From positions 1 through 35,904 of the forward strand of contig JAABRL010000002.1 in assembly GCA_011390935.1 (NCBI GenBank): a stretch of 35,904 bases of DNA. The letters are read 5' to 3'. The stretch comes from Gemmatimonas sp. (GTDB lineage Bacteria > Gemmatimonadota > Gemmatimonadetes > Gemmatimonadales > Gemmatimonadaceae). Positions 25,695 through 32,792 of this stretch are shown in pieces. The number at the start of each line of letters is the position of its first letter. The stretch's first letter is position 1. A program made the position numbers and the translations under genes. The notes beneath the pieces were generated by a model. That model saw only the letters and a program-made list of their open reading frames with translations, did no database searches and had not been told where the DNA came from.

Positions 25695-26057
25695 GATGCC
25701 TCCTGCCGAGGACGCGTGGTGACTCGGAGTGTGCAGGCGTCCAGCACACACGCCGAATGGGTGCGCACAGGCGGTGCTGCCTCTGCGCTCACCACGACAG
25801 CATGGCAGGAGTGATGCCACGCTAGGCACGCAGGTCACGGCGCGCTGCATGAGTCGCCGCGCATGGAGCGCAAGTGATGATCGCAGCGTGACTTGTCATA
25901 CGCAGCGCGCCCCCGACTGCCGAAGCAATCGGGGGCGCGCTGCGTGCGTGCTCAGCGGGGAGCTGTCCCTTGCAGGGGACATCGACCTTCAATGCGGCAG
26001 GACGTTGCGGTGCGGCGATCCGTGCGCGTGATCACACGGCGTCGTGCACGGCGATGC
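25695..26057. other. Non-coding stretch of 363 bp between minus-strand genes
   Basis: No gene is visible. It holds an inverted repeat GTGTGC (25729-25734) / GCACAC (25744-25749) upstream of the repeat-protein gene, which could be an operator or leader hairpin. It also holds the strong hairpin at 25901-25944 and a small one, TGTCCC/GGGACA, near 25965-25982. Confidence 0.4.
25901..25944 (-). terminator. Long hairpin downstream of the NHL gene
   Basis: A 16-bp perfect stem, CGCAGCGCGCCCCCGA (25901-25916) against 25929-25944, with a 12-nt loop. It lies about 115 nt beyond the NHL gene's stop on the minus strand. No T-tract on either side, so it may be a Rho-independent-like barrier or a processing structure. 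Confidence 0.55.
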
Positions 26058-27239
26058 TCAGCGTCCTGTCGGCCACACCACGCCCTGATCACGCTTGGTG
26101 ACCGGGCGAACGCCCTTGTACACGAACCGCTGCAGGCGCTTGCCTTCGTACGTCTCGGTGGTGAAGATGTTGCCCTTCGAGTCGGTGGCAATGCTGTGCA
26201 CCGCGAAGAACTGGCCGGGCTGACGGCCACCGTCGCCAAAGGTGGTGATCACCTCGAGCGACTGCCGGTCCATCACGTGCACGCGCATGTTCTTGCCGTC
26301 CGCCAGGTACATGTACTTCTGCTCAGGGTCGCGCGAGAAGGCGATGTCCCAGGTGGACCCGTCACCGAGCGTGCGCGGCAGGATCTGCACTTCCTTCACG
26401 AACGTGCCGTTCTTGCGGAATACCTGAATGCGGTTGTTCGGACGGTCGCACACATACACATGCCCGTCGGTGGTGGGCTCGGCGCAGTGCACCGGGTTGC
26501 GGAACTGCTGCACGAGCGGCGCATCGGGGCGATAGGGGCCGAGGTTGCTGTCGCTCGGCGCATTGCCGTACGCGCCCCAGAAGCGCTTGATGGCGCCCGT
26601 CTGCATGTCGAGCACGGCGACGCGCTTGTTGCCGTAGCCGTCCGACACGTAGGCTTCGTTGGCGGCGTTGTCGAGCGAAATCTTGGCGACGCGACCGAAG
26701 GCGTCCATCGACTTGCTGTCGGCCGCGCGCCCCGGCACGCCGAACTGTGCAATGAACTTGCCGTCGCGTGTGAACTTGAGAATGTGCGAATCGCCGGCGC
26801 CGTTGCCGCCGATCCACACGTTGTCGTCCTTGTCGATCGAGATGCCGTGGTTGGACTCGGGCCAGGTATACCCTTCACCCGGTCCGCCCCACGAGTTCAC
26901 GAGGTTGCCCTCGGGGTCGAACACCAGCACCGGCGGTGCGGCGGCGCAGCATTCGCCGCTCGGCGGATCGGACATCAGGCCGGCTTCGGTGCGCGCATTG
27001 AGTGTGGCGGCGCCGCGATGCACGATGTACACGTGATCGCGCGAGTCCACGCCCACGCCAATGGCCATGCCAAGGATCCAGTGGTTGGGGAGCGGCTTGG
27101 GCCACAGCGGATCCACCTCGAAGGCGGGGGCCTGCTGCTGCGTCGCCACGGCGTCTTCCACAGACGCCTGAGCCACAGCGAGCGAGACGATCACGGTGCC
27201 GAGCACGCCGGCGAGAACAGGTTTGGACGGGACACGCAT
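26058..27239 (-). CDS. NHL-repeat secreted beta-propeller
   Basis: Exported propeller of 393 aa. The signal ends at about VAQA (25). The blades include HVYIVHRG, GNLVNSWGGPGEGYTWPESNHGISID, VWIGGNGAGDSHILKFTRDGKFIAQFG, GNKRVAVLDMQTGAIKRFWG, HVYVCDRPNNRIQVFRKNG and HSIATDSKGNIFTTETYEGKRLQRF, typical of six-bladed NHL proteins. A double cysteine (GECCAAAPPV) near 98 could form a vicinal disulfide or metal contact. The peptidyl-alpha-hydroxyglycine lyase family shares this fold, but I see no clear catalytic set. GGGAG is about 8 nt before ATG 27239. It diverges from the HupE-like gene; the region between them contains an operator-like inverted repeat. Confidence 0.8.
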   Translation of the reverse strand: MRVPSKPVLAGVLGTVIVSLAVAQASVEDAVATQQQAPAFEVDPLWPKPLPNHWILGMAIGVGVDSRDHVYIVHRGAATLNARTEAGLMSDPPSGECCAAAPPVLVFDPEGNLVNSWGGPGEGYTWPESNHGISIDKDDNVWIGGNGAGDSHILKFTRDGKFIAQFGVPGRAADSKSMDAFGRVAKISLDNAANEAYVSDGYGNKRVAVLDMQTGAIKRFWGAYGNAPSDSNLGPYRPDAPLVQQFRNPVHCAEPTTDGHVYVCDRPNNRIQVFRKNGTFVKEVQILPRTLGDGSTWDIAFSRDPEQKYMYLADGKNMRVHVMDRQSLEVITTFGDGGRQPGQFFAVHSIATDSKGNIFTTETYEGKRLQRFVYKGVRPVTKRDQGVVWPTGR

Positions 27240-27262
27240 CGGGGAGACTCCCGGGTGGGGAC

Positions 27263-27285
27263 GCGCGATCGTGTATCGATCACGC
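27263..27285. promoter_or_regulatory. Operator-like inverted repeat between NHL and HupE-like genes
   Basis: Nine-base arms, GCGCGATCG (27263-27271) and CGATCACGC (27277-27285), with one mismatch and a 5-nt centre TGTAT. The symmetry and placement (24 bp before the NHL start, about 140 bp before the HupE-like start) are those of a dimeric regulator's site. It could also form a hairpin in the NHL leader. The regulator is unknown. Confidence 0.4.
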
Positions 27286-27426
27286 AGGGATGGTATGTTC
27301 GGTAGACGCAGTGCGGCGGGCGGGCGTTGGCGACTTGTCACCGCATGCGCCCGTGCGCTAACTAACGCGCCGTGCCACGGTTCGTCCAGACCGTGGCGTG
27401 CATCCTGCCCATTCTGCTCGATCTGC

Positions 27427-28830
27427 ATGCGTTTCATGCTCTCAGTCGCTCGGTTTGCGGCGCGGTTCGTGTCGCGCCGGTCCACCGCCCTCACAGTGCT
27501 GCTGGGTGCGCTGGTCTCGATGGTGTCCGCGCCTGCCCGTGCGCACGAGATCCCCGAGCGTGTGGCGGCCACGGTCTTCGTGCGCGCCGAGGGGGACGTG
27601 GTGCGGTTGCTGGTGCGTGTACCGCTCGAGGCCATGCGCGACGTGGACTTTCCGCTGCGCGCCGACGGCACGCTGGAGCTGTCGCGCATGCCGCCGCTCC
27701 TGGCGGAGGCGGCGGGCGTGTGGCTGCAGCCGGCGTTCACCGTCTGGCGCGACGGCGAGGCGCTGGCCATGCCGCGCCTGGCGGCGGCGCGCTTGTCCAT
27801 GCCGTCGGATCGGGCCTTCGCGTCGTACGCGGAGGCGCTGGCGCATGTGCAGCGTGGCGATCTGGACGCCGAAACGGTGATCTACTGGCAGCAGGCGCTG
27901 TTCGACGTGCTGCTGGAAGTGCCAACGGGGGCGCCGATCAGCGCGAGCACGCGATTCGCGGTGGAGCCGGCGCTGGCGCATCTGGGCGTGCGCACGGTCA
28001 CGGTGCTGCGCTTCGTGCAGCCGGACGCGAGCGAGCGGGCCTTCACCTTTACGGGTGACCCGGGGCGGGTGGAGCTGGACCCGCGTTGGTGGCAGGCCGC
28101 GCGTTCCTTCGTGACGCTGGGTTTCGAGCACATTCTCGACGGCATCGACCACCTGCTGTTCGTCTGCTGTCTGGTGATTCCCGTCCGACGCTGGCGCCCG
28201 CTGGTGGCGATCGTGTCGGCGTTCACGGTGGCGCACTCGATCACGTTGGCCACGGCGGTGCTGGGCTTCACCCCGGAGGCGCTCTGGTTTCCGCCGTTCG
28301 TGGAGACGCTGATCGCGGGCAGCATCGTGTTCATGGCCGCGGAGAACGTGCTGCGGCCGGCGGCGGCGCTGGAGCGGCGGTGGCCCGTGGCCTTCGCCTT
28401 CGGCCTCATTCACGGCTTCGGCTTTTCGTTCGCGCTGCAGGAAACGCTGCAGTTCGCCGGCGGGCATCTGGTCACGTCGCTGGCGGCATTCAACGTGGGC
28501 GTGGAGTTGGGCCAGCTGCTGGTGCTGGCCGTGGTGGTGCCCGTGCTGGCGTGGGTGTTCGCACGCGTGTCCAAGCCCGTTGTACTCACGGCCGTGCTGT
28601 CCGCGCTCGTGGGACACACGGCGTGGCACTGGATGGTCGAGCGGTTCGGTGAGTTGGCCGCGTACGATGTGTCGATCGCGGCAGAGGGCATGCTGTTCTG
28701 GCTGGGCGTGTTGCGGCTGGCGCTGCTCGCGGCGGTGTCGCTGGCGGTGGCGTGGGGGCTCTCGGGGGTGTTCGATCGGCTGTCCGGGGGACGGGACGCG
28801 ATGTCAGCAGCCGGCGAGGCCGGTGCGTAA
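27427..28830 (+). CDS. HupE/UreJ-family membrane protein
   Basis: 467 aa. The signal ends at about SAPARAHE (about 38-40), and a ~200-residue extracytoplasmic domain follows. The C-terminal half holds about six or seven TM helices. They include the family signature FVTLGFEHILDGIDHLLFV, with HxxxGxDH that could coordinate nickel, and later LIHGFGFSFALQE and GVELGQLLVL. HupE and UreJ proteins are secondary nickel permeases or accessory factors, normally beside hydrogenase or urease genes. No nickel enzyme is visible here; instead PQQ-dehydrogenase and cytochrome genes follow on the same strand. ATG 27427 and 27436 are both possible starts. Function in this setting is uncertain; a metal or cofactor-related role is a guess. 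Confidence 0.8.
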   Translation: MRFMLSVARFAARFVSRRSTALTVLLGALVSMVSAPARAHEIPERVAATVFVRAEGDVVRLLVRVPLEAMRDVDFPLRADGTLELSRMPPLLAEAAGVWLQPAFTVWRDGEALAMPRLAAARLSMPSDRAFASYAEALAHVQRGDLDAETVIYWQQALFDVLLEVPTGAPISASTRFAVEPALAHLGVRTVTVLRFVQPDASERAFTFTGDPGRVELDPRWWQAARSFVTLGFEHILDGIDHLLFVCCLVIPVRRWRPLVAIVSAFTVAHSITLATAVLGFTPEALWFPPFVETLIAGSIVFMAAENVLRPAAALERRWPVAFAFGLIHGFGFSFALQETLQFAGGHLVTSLAAFNVGVELGQLLVLAVVVPVLAWVFARVSKPVVLTAVLSALVGHTAWHWMVERFGELAAYDVSIAAEGMLFWLGVLRLALLAAVSLAVAWGLSGVFDRLSGGRDAMSAAGEAGA

Positions 28831-28923
28831 TCTCGGAGAGGTGACACCCGTCAACACTGGCCCTCGGCTGGACCACGGGGCAGATTCTCCGATGTGCCTT
28901 TGATCCGAACTTTTCCCTCCCGC

Positions 28924-29430
28924 ATGCTCGCTCGTGACTGCTCGCGCCGGATGCTCGGCGCTTCGTTCGTGGCCGTTCGCGCCGCGGTGCTCGCTCTGCT
29001 GCTGGCCACGGTCGGTGCGGTCGGGTCGTTGCCCGCGCAGGCGGCGGCCAGGCTCACCACCGCCGACGGTGTCTTCACCGCCGCGCAGGCCAAGAGCGGC
29101 GGGGATCTGTATACCATGCTCTGCCAGTCGTGTCACGCCGCCATCACGCACACCGGGACGCCCTTTCGCAGCAAATGGGTCGGGCGCACGCTCGGCGAGC
29201 TGTACACGTACATCCGTGAAGAGATGCCGAAGACCGAACCCGGCTCGCTCTCCGAGGAGGAGTACACGCTGGTGCTGGCGTACATCCTGCGCATGAACGG
29301 CATGCCGTCTGGCCGTCGCGCACTCACCGCGTCGGATGCGTCCATGTCGCGCATTCGCATCGACCTGCCGCTCGGCGATGCCGGTGGTCTGCTCGAGTCC
29401 GCATCGGCACCGGTGCGTCGTCACCCGTAA
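28924..29430 (+). CDS. Exported mono-heme c-type cytochrome
   Basis: Electron carrier of 168 aa. The signal (about 20-40) ends LPAQAAA. One heme site, CQSCH (67-71), is followed by the small-cytochrome pattern WVGRTLGELYTYIREEMPKTEPGSLS, in which M101 is the probable distal ligand, and a final helix EEEYTLVLAYILRMNGMPSG. That order is usual for cytochromes linked with quinoprotein or alcohol dehydrogenases. A GTG at 28894 would lengthen the N-terminus by 10 residues; ATG 28951 is also feasible. It lies 84 bp before the PQQ-dehydrogenase gene, so it is a natural acceptor for electrons from PQQH2. A hairpin separates the two. Confidence 0.85.
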   Translation: MLARDCSRRMLGASFVAVRAAVLALLLATVGAVGSLPAQAAARLTTADGVFTAAQAKSGGDLYTMLCQSCHAAITHTGTPFRSKWVGRTLGELYTYIREEMPKTEPGSLSEEEYTLVLAYILRMNGMPSGRRALTASDASMSRIRIDLPLGDAGGLLESASAPVRRHP

Positions 29431-29444
29431 GTTGGTCGTTGTCC

Positions 29445-29474
29445 ACCGGCGCGGCGTCACCTTGACGCGCCGGT
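29445..29474 (+). repeat. Hairpin between cytochrome and PQQ-dehydrogenase genes
   Basis: ACCGGC (29445-29450), a bulged GCG, GCGTCA (29454-29459), loop CCT, then TGACGC and GCCGGT (to 29474): 12 paired bases. No T-tract follows. It could tune the ratio of the two proteins by partial termination or mRNA processing, or be the leader of a separate transcript. Confidence 0.45.
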
Positions 29475-29514
29475 CCCGCCTCGCAGTCCCACCCCGTTCG
29501 ACCGAGAACCTGTC

Positions 29515-31731
29515 ATGGCTGCACCGTTGCGTTCCCGGCAGTACTTCGCCTCCGCCGTCATGGGCGCGCTGTCGCTCGCCGGCGTCATCTGGTGGCACGT
29601 GCAAGCGCTCGATGCCGCTCCGCCTGTTGAACAGCCGCAGCAGCTCGTGCGCGGCAACGTGCCGGGCGAATGGCGCTACTGGGGCGGCGACGCCTGGAGT
29701 ACGCGCTACTCGCCCCTCGACCAGATCAACGCCAGCAACTTCGATTCGCTCGAAATGAAGTGGCAGTGGGCGGCCGGCACGTTCGGCGCCGACGAGTACT
29801 ATCGCACCACGCCGTTGTACGCGAATGGTCGTCTGTTCACCGTGGCGAGCACGCGTCGGGTGGCGACGGCGATCAACCCGGAGAATGGCGAGACGCTCTG
29901 GATGTGGCGCCTCGACGAAGGCATTCGCTGGCAGAAGGCCCCGCGTCAGTTCGCCGGTCGCGGCCTCACGTATTGGCAGGATGGCAACACGGAGCGCGTC
30001 GTCGTGATCACGCCGGGCTTCCACATGGCCTCGCTCGACGCCAAGACCGGTCTCCCCGATCCCGCCTTCGGCAAGAACGGCATCGTTGACTTGCAGGAGG
30101 GGCTGGGCTTCCCGCTCGTGCCGCTCGCGGTGGACGACAGCGGGCCGCTCATCATCTCCGATGCCGCGCCGGCGCGCGCCGCACGGCCTGGCGAAACGTG
30201 GGACCCCGTGAAGAAGATCGGCGCCGATGGGACGGTGGGCATCGATCCCAAGCATGGCCAGATCGCGAACTCGTCGCCGGCGATCGTGGTGGGCGATGTG
30301 ATCATCGTGGGCAGCTCGCATATTCACGGCTACTACCCGATTCGTGTGAGCAATCTGCCCGGGTACATTCGCGCGTTCGACAAGCGCACCGGCAAGCCGC
30401 TGTGGACGTTCAATCTGGTGCCGCAGCCTGGTGAGTTCGGCGCGGACACGTGGAAGAACGGATCGAAGATCGGCACGCCCGGCGTAGGCAAGAACGATGC
30501 GTGGGCCACGCTGTCGGCCGACCCGGAGTTGGGGCTGGTGTACATCCCCGTGGGCATGCCGCTCATGGACGAGTACGGCGGACATCGTCCCGGCGACAAC
30601 CTCTTCGGCAACAGTCTTGTCGCGCTCGATGCGAAGACGGGGCAGCGCAAGTGGCACTTCCAGATGGTGCACCACGACATCTGGGACTACGACACGCCGA
30701 TGGCGCCGAACCTGATGGACGTGATGATCGACGGCCGCATGCGCAAGATCATTTCGCAGCCCACGAAGCAGGGGTGGCTGTACACGTTCGATCGCGTCAC
30801 GGGTGAGCCGATCTGGCCGATGCCCGAGACGCCGGTGCTGCAGAGTGATGTGCCGGGCGAGCAGACGTCGCCCACGCAGCCGATTCCGAGCAAGCCGGCG
30901 CCCTACGTGCTGCAGGGGCTCGAGGAAGAAGACCTGATCGACTACACGCCGGCCATCAAGGACTCGGCGCTCAAGCTGGCGAAGCGTTGCCGCATGGGAC
31001 CGTACTTCATTCCGCCGTCAACGCGTGAAGGCGGACCGAACGGGTTCACCTGTTCCTGGTACGCACCGGGTGCGGCGGGTGGTGTGAACATCGACGGTGG
31101 CGCGAGCATCGATCCGGAAACGGGCATGCTGTACGTCGCGTCGCAGAGCACGCTGAGCACGACCGTGCTGCAGAAGGACCCGTGCTCCGAGTTCAACTAC
31201 AGCTCGCCGCGCGACAACTGCGGACTGATCGGCGCGCTCGATCCGCCGCCGGGGTATCAGCCGCCGAGCGAGCGCCCGGGTGGTTTCGCGGGCCGTGGCG
31301 GCGTGTCGCAGATCGGGGGCGTGTCGATCGTGAAGCCGCGCGAGCTCGGTGGCGTCACAGCGTACGACATGAAGACCGGTGACAAGCGCTGGTGGATTCC
31401 CAACGGCGGCTTCATTCAGACCACGAGCCGCGATCCGATCTTTGCCGGTGTGACGCTGCCGCCGCGTTCGAGCGCGGGACAGGCGCAGGTGATCACCACC
31501 AAGTCGCTTGTGATCTACGGCACCGGCCGCAGCGGTGGCGTGCCGGGGCAGCCGCCGCAGCTGTTCGCGGTGGACAAGGCCACCGGCAAGCAGGTGGGCG
31601 CAGTCGAGATTCCGGCCAAGACCACGGCCGTGCCGATGACGTTCCTGCACAAGGGCAAGCAGTACATCGTGTTCGCCACCGGTGCGGGCACGAGCACGTC
31701 GCTGGTGGCGCTCACGCTGCCGGAGAACTGA
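29515..31731 (+). CDS. PQQ-dependent (quinoprotein) dehydrogenase
   Basis: Periplasmic or membrane-attached oxidase of 738 aa for a sugar or alcohol, with PQQ as cofactor. An N-terminal hydrophobic segment (about 11-27) acts as uncleaved anchor or signal. The propeller starts with GEWRYWGGDAWSTRYSPLDQIN, the classic first motif, followed by VATAINPENGETLWMWR, DAKTGLPDPAFGKNGIVDL and FDKRTGKPLWTFNLVP. KWHFQMVHHDIWDYDTP follows, then PQQ-type KQGWLYTFDRVTGEPIWP and GGVTAYDMKTGDKRWWIPNGG. Two cysteines near 500-560 flank a C-rich insertion. It lies just after the cytochrome gene and would pass electrons to it. No pqq biosynthesis genes are in the window. Exact substrate is not readable. Confidence 0.9.
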   Translation: MAAPLRSRQYFASAVMGALSLAGVIWWHVQALDAAPPVEQPQQLVRGNVPGEWRYWGGDAWSTRYSPLDQINASNFDSLEMKWQWAAGTFGADEYYRTTPLYANGRLFTVASTRRVATAINPENGETLWMWRLDEGIRWQKAPRQFAGRGLTYWQDGNTERVVVITPGFHMASLDAKTGLPDPAFGKNGIVDLQEGLGFPLVPLAVDDSGPLIISDAAPARAARPGETWDPVKKIGADGTVGIDPKHGQIANSSPAIVVGDVIIVGSSHIHGYYPIRVSNLPGYIRAFDKRTGKPLWTFNLVPQPGEFGADTWKNGSKIGTPGVGKNDAWATLSADPELGLVYIPVGMPLMDEYGGHRPGDNLFGNSLVALDAKTGQRKWHFQMVHHDIWDYDTPMAPNLMDVMIDGRMRKIISQPTKQGWLYTFDRVTGEPIWPMPETPVLQSDVPGEQTSPTQPIPSKPAPYVLQGLEEEDLIDYTPAIKDSALKLAKRCRMGPYFIPPSTREGGPNGFTCSWYAPGAAGGVNIDGGASIDPETGMLYVASQSTLSTTVLQKDPCSEFNYSSPRDNCGLIGALDPPPGYQPPSERPGGFAGRGGVSQIGGVSIVKPRELGGVTAYDMKTGDKRWWIPNGGFIQTTSRDPIFAGVTLPPRSSAGQAQVITTKSLVIYGTGRSGGVPGQPPQLFAVDKATGKQVGAVEIPAKTTAVPMTFLHKGKQYIVFATGAGTSTSLVALTLPEN

Positions 31732-31748
31732 GCCTCACTGCATTCGCG

Positions 31749-31786
31749 CACAGGCCCCGGACCACGCGTGTGGTCCGGGGCCTGTG
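31749..31786 (+). terminator. Intrinsic-type terminator after PQQ-dehydrogenase
   Basis: Perfect 17-bp stem, 31749-31765 against 31770-31786, with loop GCGT, followed by TTCGTCTTGTC. It sits 17 nt after the stop. Confidence 0.75.
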
Positions 31787-31839
31787 TTCGTCTTGTCACC
31801 GCCCGTGTGAAGATCGTGTCTCGGTGCGCATGTCAGCGC

Positions 31840-31868
31840 TTGACACATCGTTCCGTCGGGGTTACGAT
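31840..31868 (+). promoter_or_regulatory. Consensus sigma-70-type promoter
   Basis: TTGACA (31840-31845) matches the consensus -35 fully, and TACGAT (31863-31868) matches four of six -10 positions, with a 17-bp spacer. It is the best promoter match I see in the window. Transcription would begin near 31875 and run into the structured region that ends at the terminator at 32213-32250. Confidence 0.6.
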
Positions 31869-31874
31869 GGGTGC

Positions 31875-32247
31875 TCTGGGAGTCGCGTCCCGATGTTCAC
31901 GAGGTGCTGCACAATGCGTCGCATTGCTCAGCCGCTCACCACAACGAGTCCGCTCGCTGTGTGAATCATCGGTGGCGCGATTTTGCGTTTCATGCGGTCT
32001 GTTCACCAACACGTTCCTGCGAGGGGCTTCCATGCCAGCACTCACTCAACTGTTCGCCATCGATCCGCGCGCCGGCGTCTGCCAGCGCGACGCCGCTCGG
32101 CGTGCGCGTGGGCATGGACGGAATCCGGCACTGCCCCGGCAGTGCCGCGCAGGCTTCGTGATGGCAGGGCGCAGAGCATAGCGCACTGCCCGCCGAAGAA
32201 GGAGCGTTCCACGCCCCGCCTGCGCCTCGTGCCAGGTGGGGCTTTTT
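31875..32247 (+). ncRNA. Candidate structured RNA (about 370 nt) between promoter and terminator
   Basis: No protein of recognisable type is encoded, but the region can fold almost end to end. Local stems: GCTG..CAATGC/GCATTG..CAGC (31906-31932), CACA-CGAG/CTCG-TGTG (about 31940-31960), a long GC-rich arm (32066-32108) and a 9-bp hairpin CGGCACTGC/GCAGTGCCG (32126-32147). A compound hairpin CTTCG..GGCAG..GCGC/GCGC..CTGCC..CGAAG follows (32154-32198), then the terminator. It is flanked by a promoter and a T-tailed terminator and lies upstream of an RtcB ligase gene. I could not match it to tmRNA, RNase P, 6S or SRP RNA. It may equally be a long leader or attenuator. Confidence 0.4.
32032..32181 (+). 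CDS. Possible 49-residue small ORF within the candidate RNA
   Basis: ATG 32032 is preceded by GAGGGG with 5 nt spacing, a good ribosome-binding site. The product begins MPALTQLFAIDPRAGV and then becomes Arg-rich, ending at a TAG at 32179. The stop lies inside hairpin C and 32 nt before the terminator, as in leader-peptide attenuators. No homology is recognised. It may be chance. Confidence 0.2.
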   Translation: MPALTQLFAIDPRAGVCQRDAARRARGHGRNPALPRQCRAGFVMAGRRA

Positions 32248-32250
32248 GTT
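32213..32250 (+). terminator. Classic intrinsic terminator ending the candidate RNA
   Basis: A 10-bp stem, GCCCCGCCTG (32213-32222) with CAGGTGGGGC (32233-32242), a single G-T pair, a 10-nt loop and then TTTTTGTT. The run of five T is rare in this GC-rich sequence. It is 175 nt upstream of the next gene, so it either ends a separate RNA or attenuates the downstream pair. Confidence 0.8.
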
Positions 32251-32350
32251 CGGACGCGACGACATGACACCTCGTGCAGTGAGACACGCGACTCCCCGGC
32301 CGACGGTATCCGCTGTCGTTCGCGCGCCGAACATCGGCTCACCTTCGGAA

Positions 32351-32395
32351 CCCCCGGAGCGTTCGCGGTGGCGCACGCCACCCCGCTCACGGGGG
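32351..32395 (+). promoter_or_regulatory. Long interrupted hairpin just upstream of the small protein/rtcB pair
   Basis: CCCCCG-GAGCG-(5 nt)-GGTGGC, loop GCAC, then GCCACC-(C)-CGCTC-(A)-CGGGGG: 17 paired bases. It ends 29 nt before ATG 32425 and has no T-tract. It could be an RNA leader element, an RtcB or processing target, or an attenuator. The rest of 32251-32424 shows no gene or clear promoter. Confidence 0.5.
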
Positions 32396-32424
32396 GAACA
32401 GCAACCCACTCCACCAGCAGAATC

Positions 32425-32742
32425 ATGAACCGCATTCAGCATCTGTTCGATGAACCGTCCGAGCATTCGTCCGCCGGCGAGTTCTTCGTCGTGGCCGGAG
32501 AGTTCGGTCGAGTCTTCGTGACGCGTGAGGTCGCAGAAGCACTCCGGGCCACGTTCCGGCGCCTCATCGTGCCCACGTGGCTCGAGTTCCGAGACCAGGT
32601 CGGCTCGCTCGTACGTGTGCGTTCGCGGCACGTCATGGTGATCGTGGAATCGACACCCGAGACGCGGGCCGCCGATCGCCGGCACGACGAAGCACGCTCG
32701 GCCGAAGAAAACAGCAATCGGCGTCCCTGGGACACCGACTGA
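32425..32742 (+). CDS. Small protein of unknown function upstream of rtcB
   Basis: I do not recognise this 105-residue protein. The N-terminal two thirds alternate strands and a helix (GEFFVVAGEFGRVFVTREVAEALRATF, then WLEFRDQVGSLVRVRSRHVMVIVES). The last 30 residues are charged and probably disordered, ending NRRPWDTD. No signal, TM helix or cysteine. The strand-helix-strand arrangement could be a small regulatory or RNA-binding fold, but that is only a guess. It is 50 bp before rtcB on the same strand, so probably cotranscribed. The open frame extends 189 bp upstream, but ATG 32425 is preferred because the upstream DNA is taken by the hairpin. Confidence 0.6.
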   Translation: MNRIQHLFDEPSEHSSAGEFFVVAGEFGRVFVTREVAEALRATFRRLIVPTWLEFRDQVGSLVRVRSRHVMVIVESTPETRAADRRHDEARSAEENSNRRPWDTD

Positions 32743-32792
32743 GCCACGTCCCATCCATCAACCGCAGCACCTTCAACAGTCGCAGGTGAACC

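Noticed and set aside
28804..30675. 623-residue minus-strand frame opposite the cytochrome and PQQ-dehydrogenase genes
   Set aside because: Both opposite genes are unambiguous; the frame has shadow composition.
32190..32242. SAH riboswitch, prompted by GGAGCG and GCCAGG elements
   Set aside because: The spacing and the remaining consensus do not fit and the downstream genes are not methyl-cycle genes.
31875..32247. tmRNA, RNase P RNA or a tRNA in the rtcB upstream region
   Set aside because: I looked for the T-loop GTTCRA, a CCA end, the RNase P core motifs and a tag reading frame and found none.
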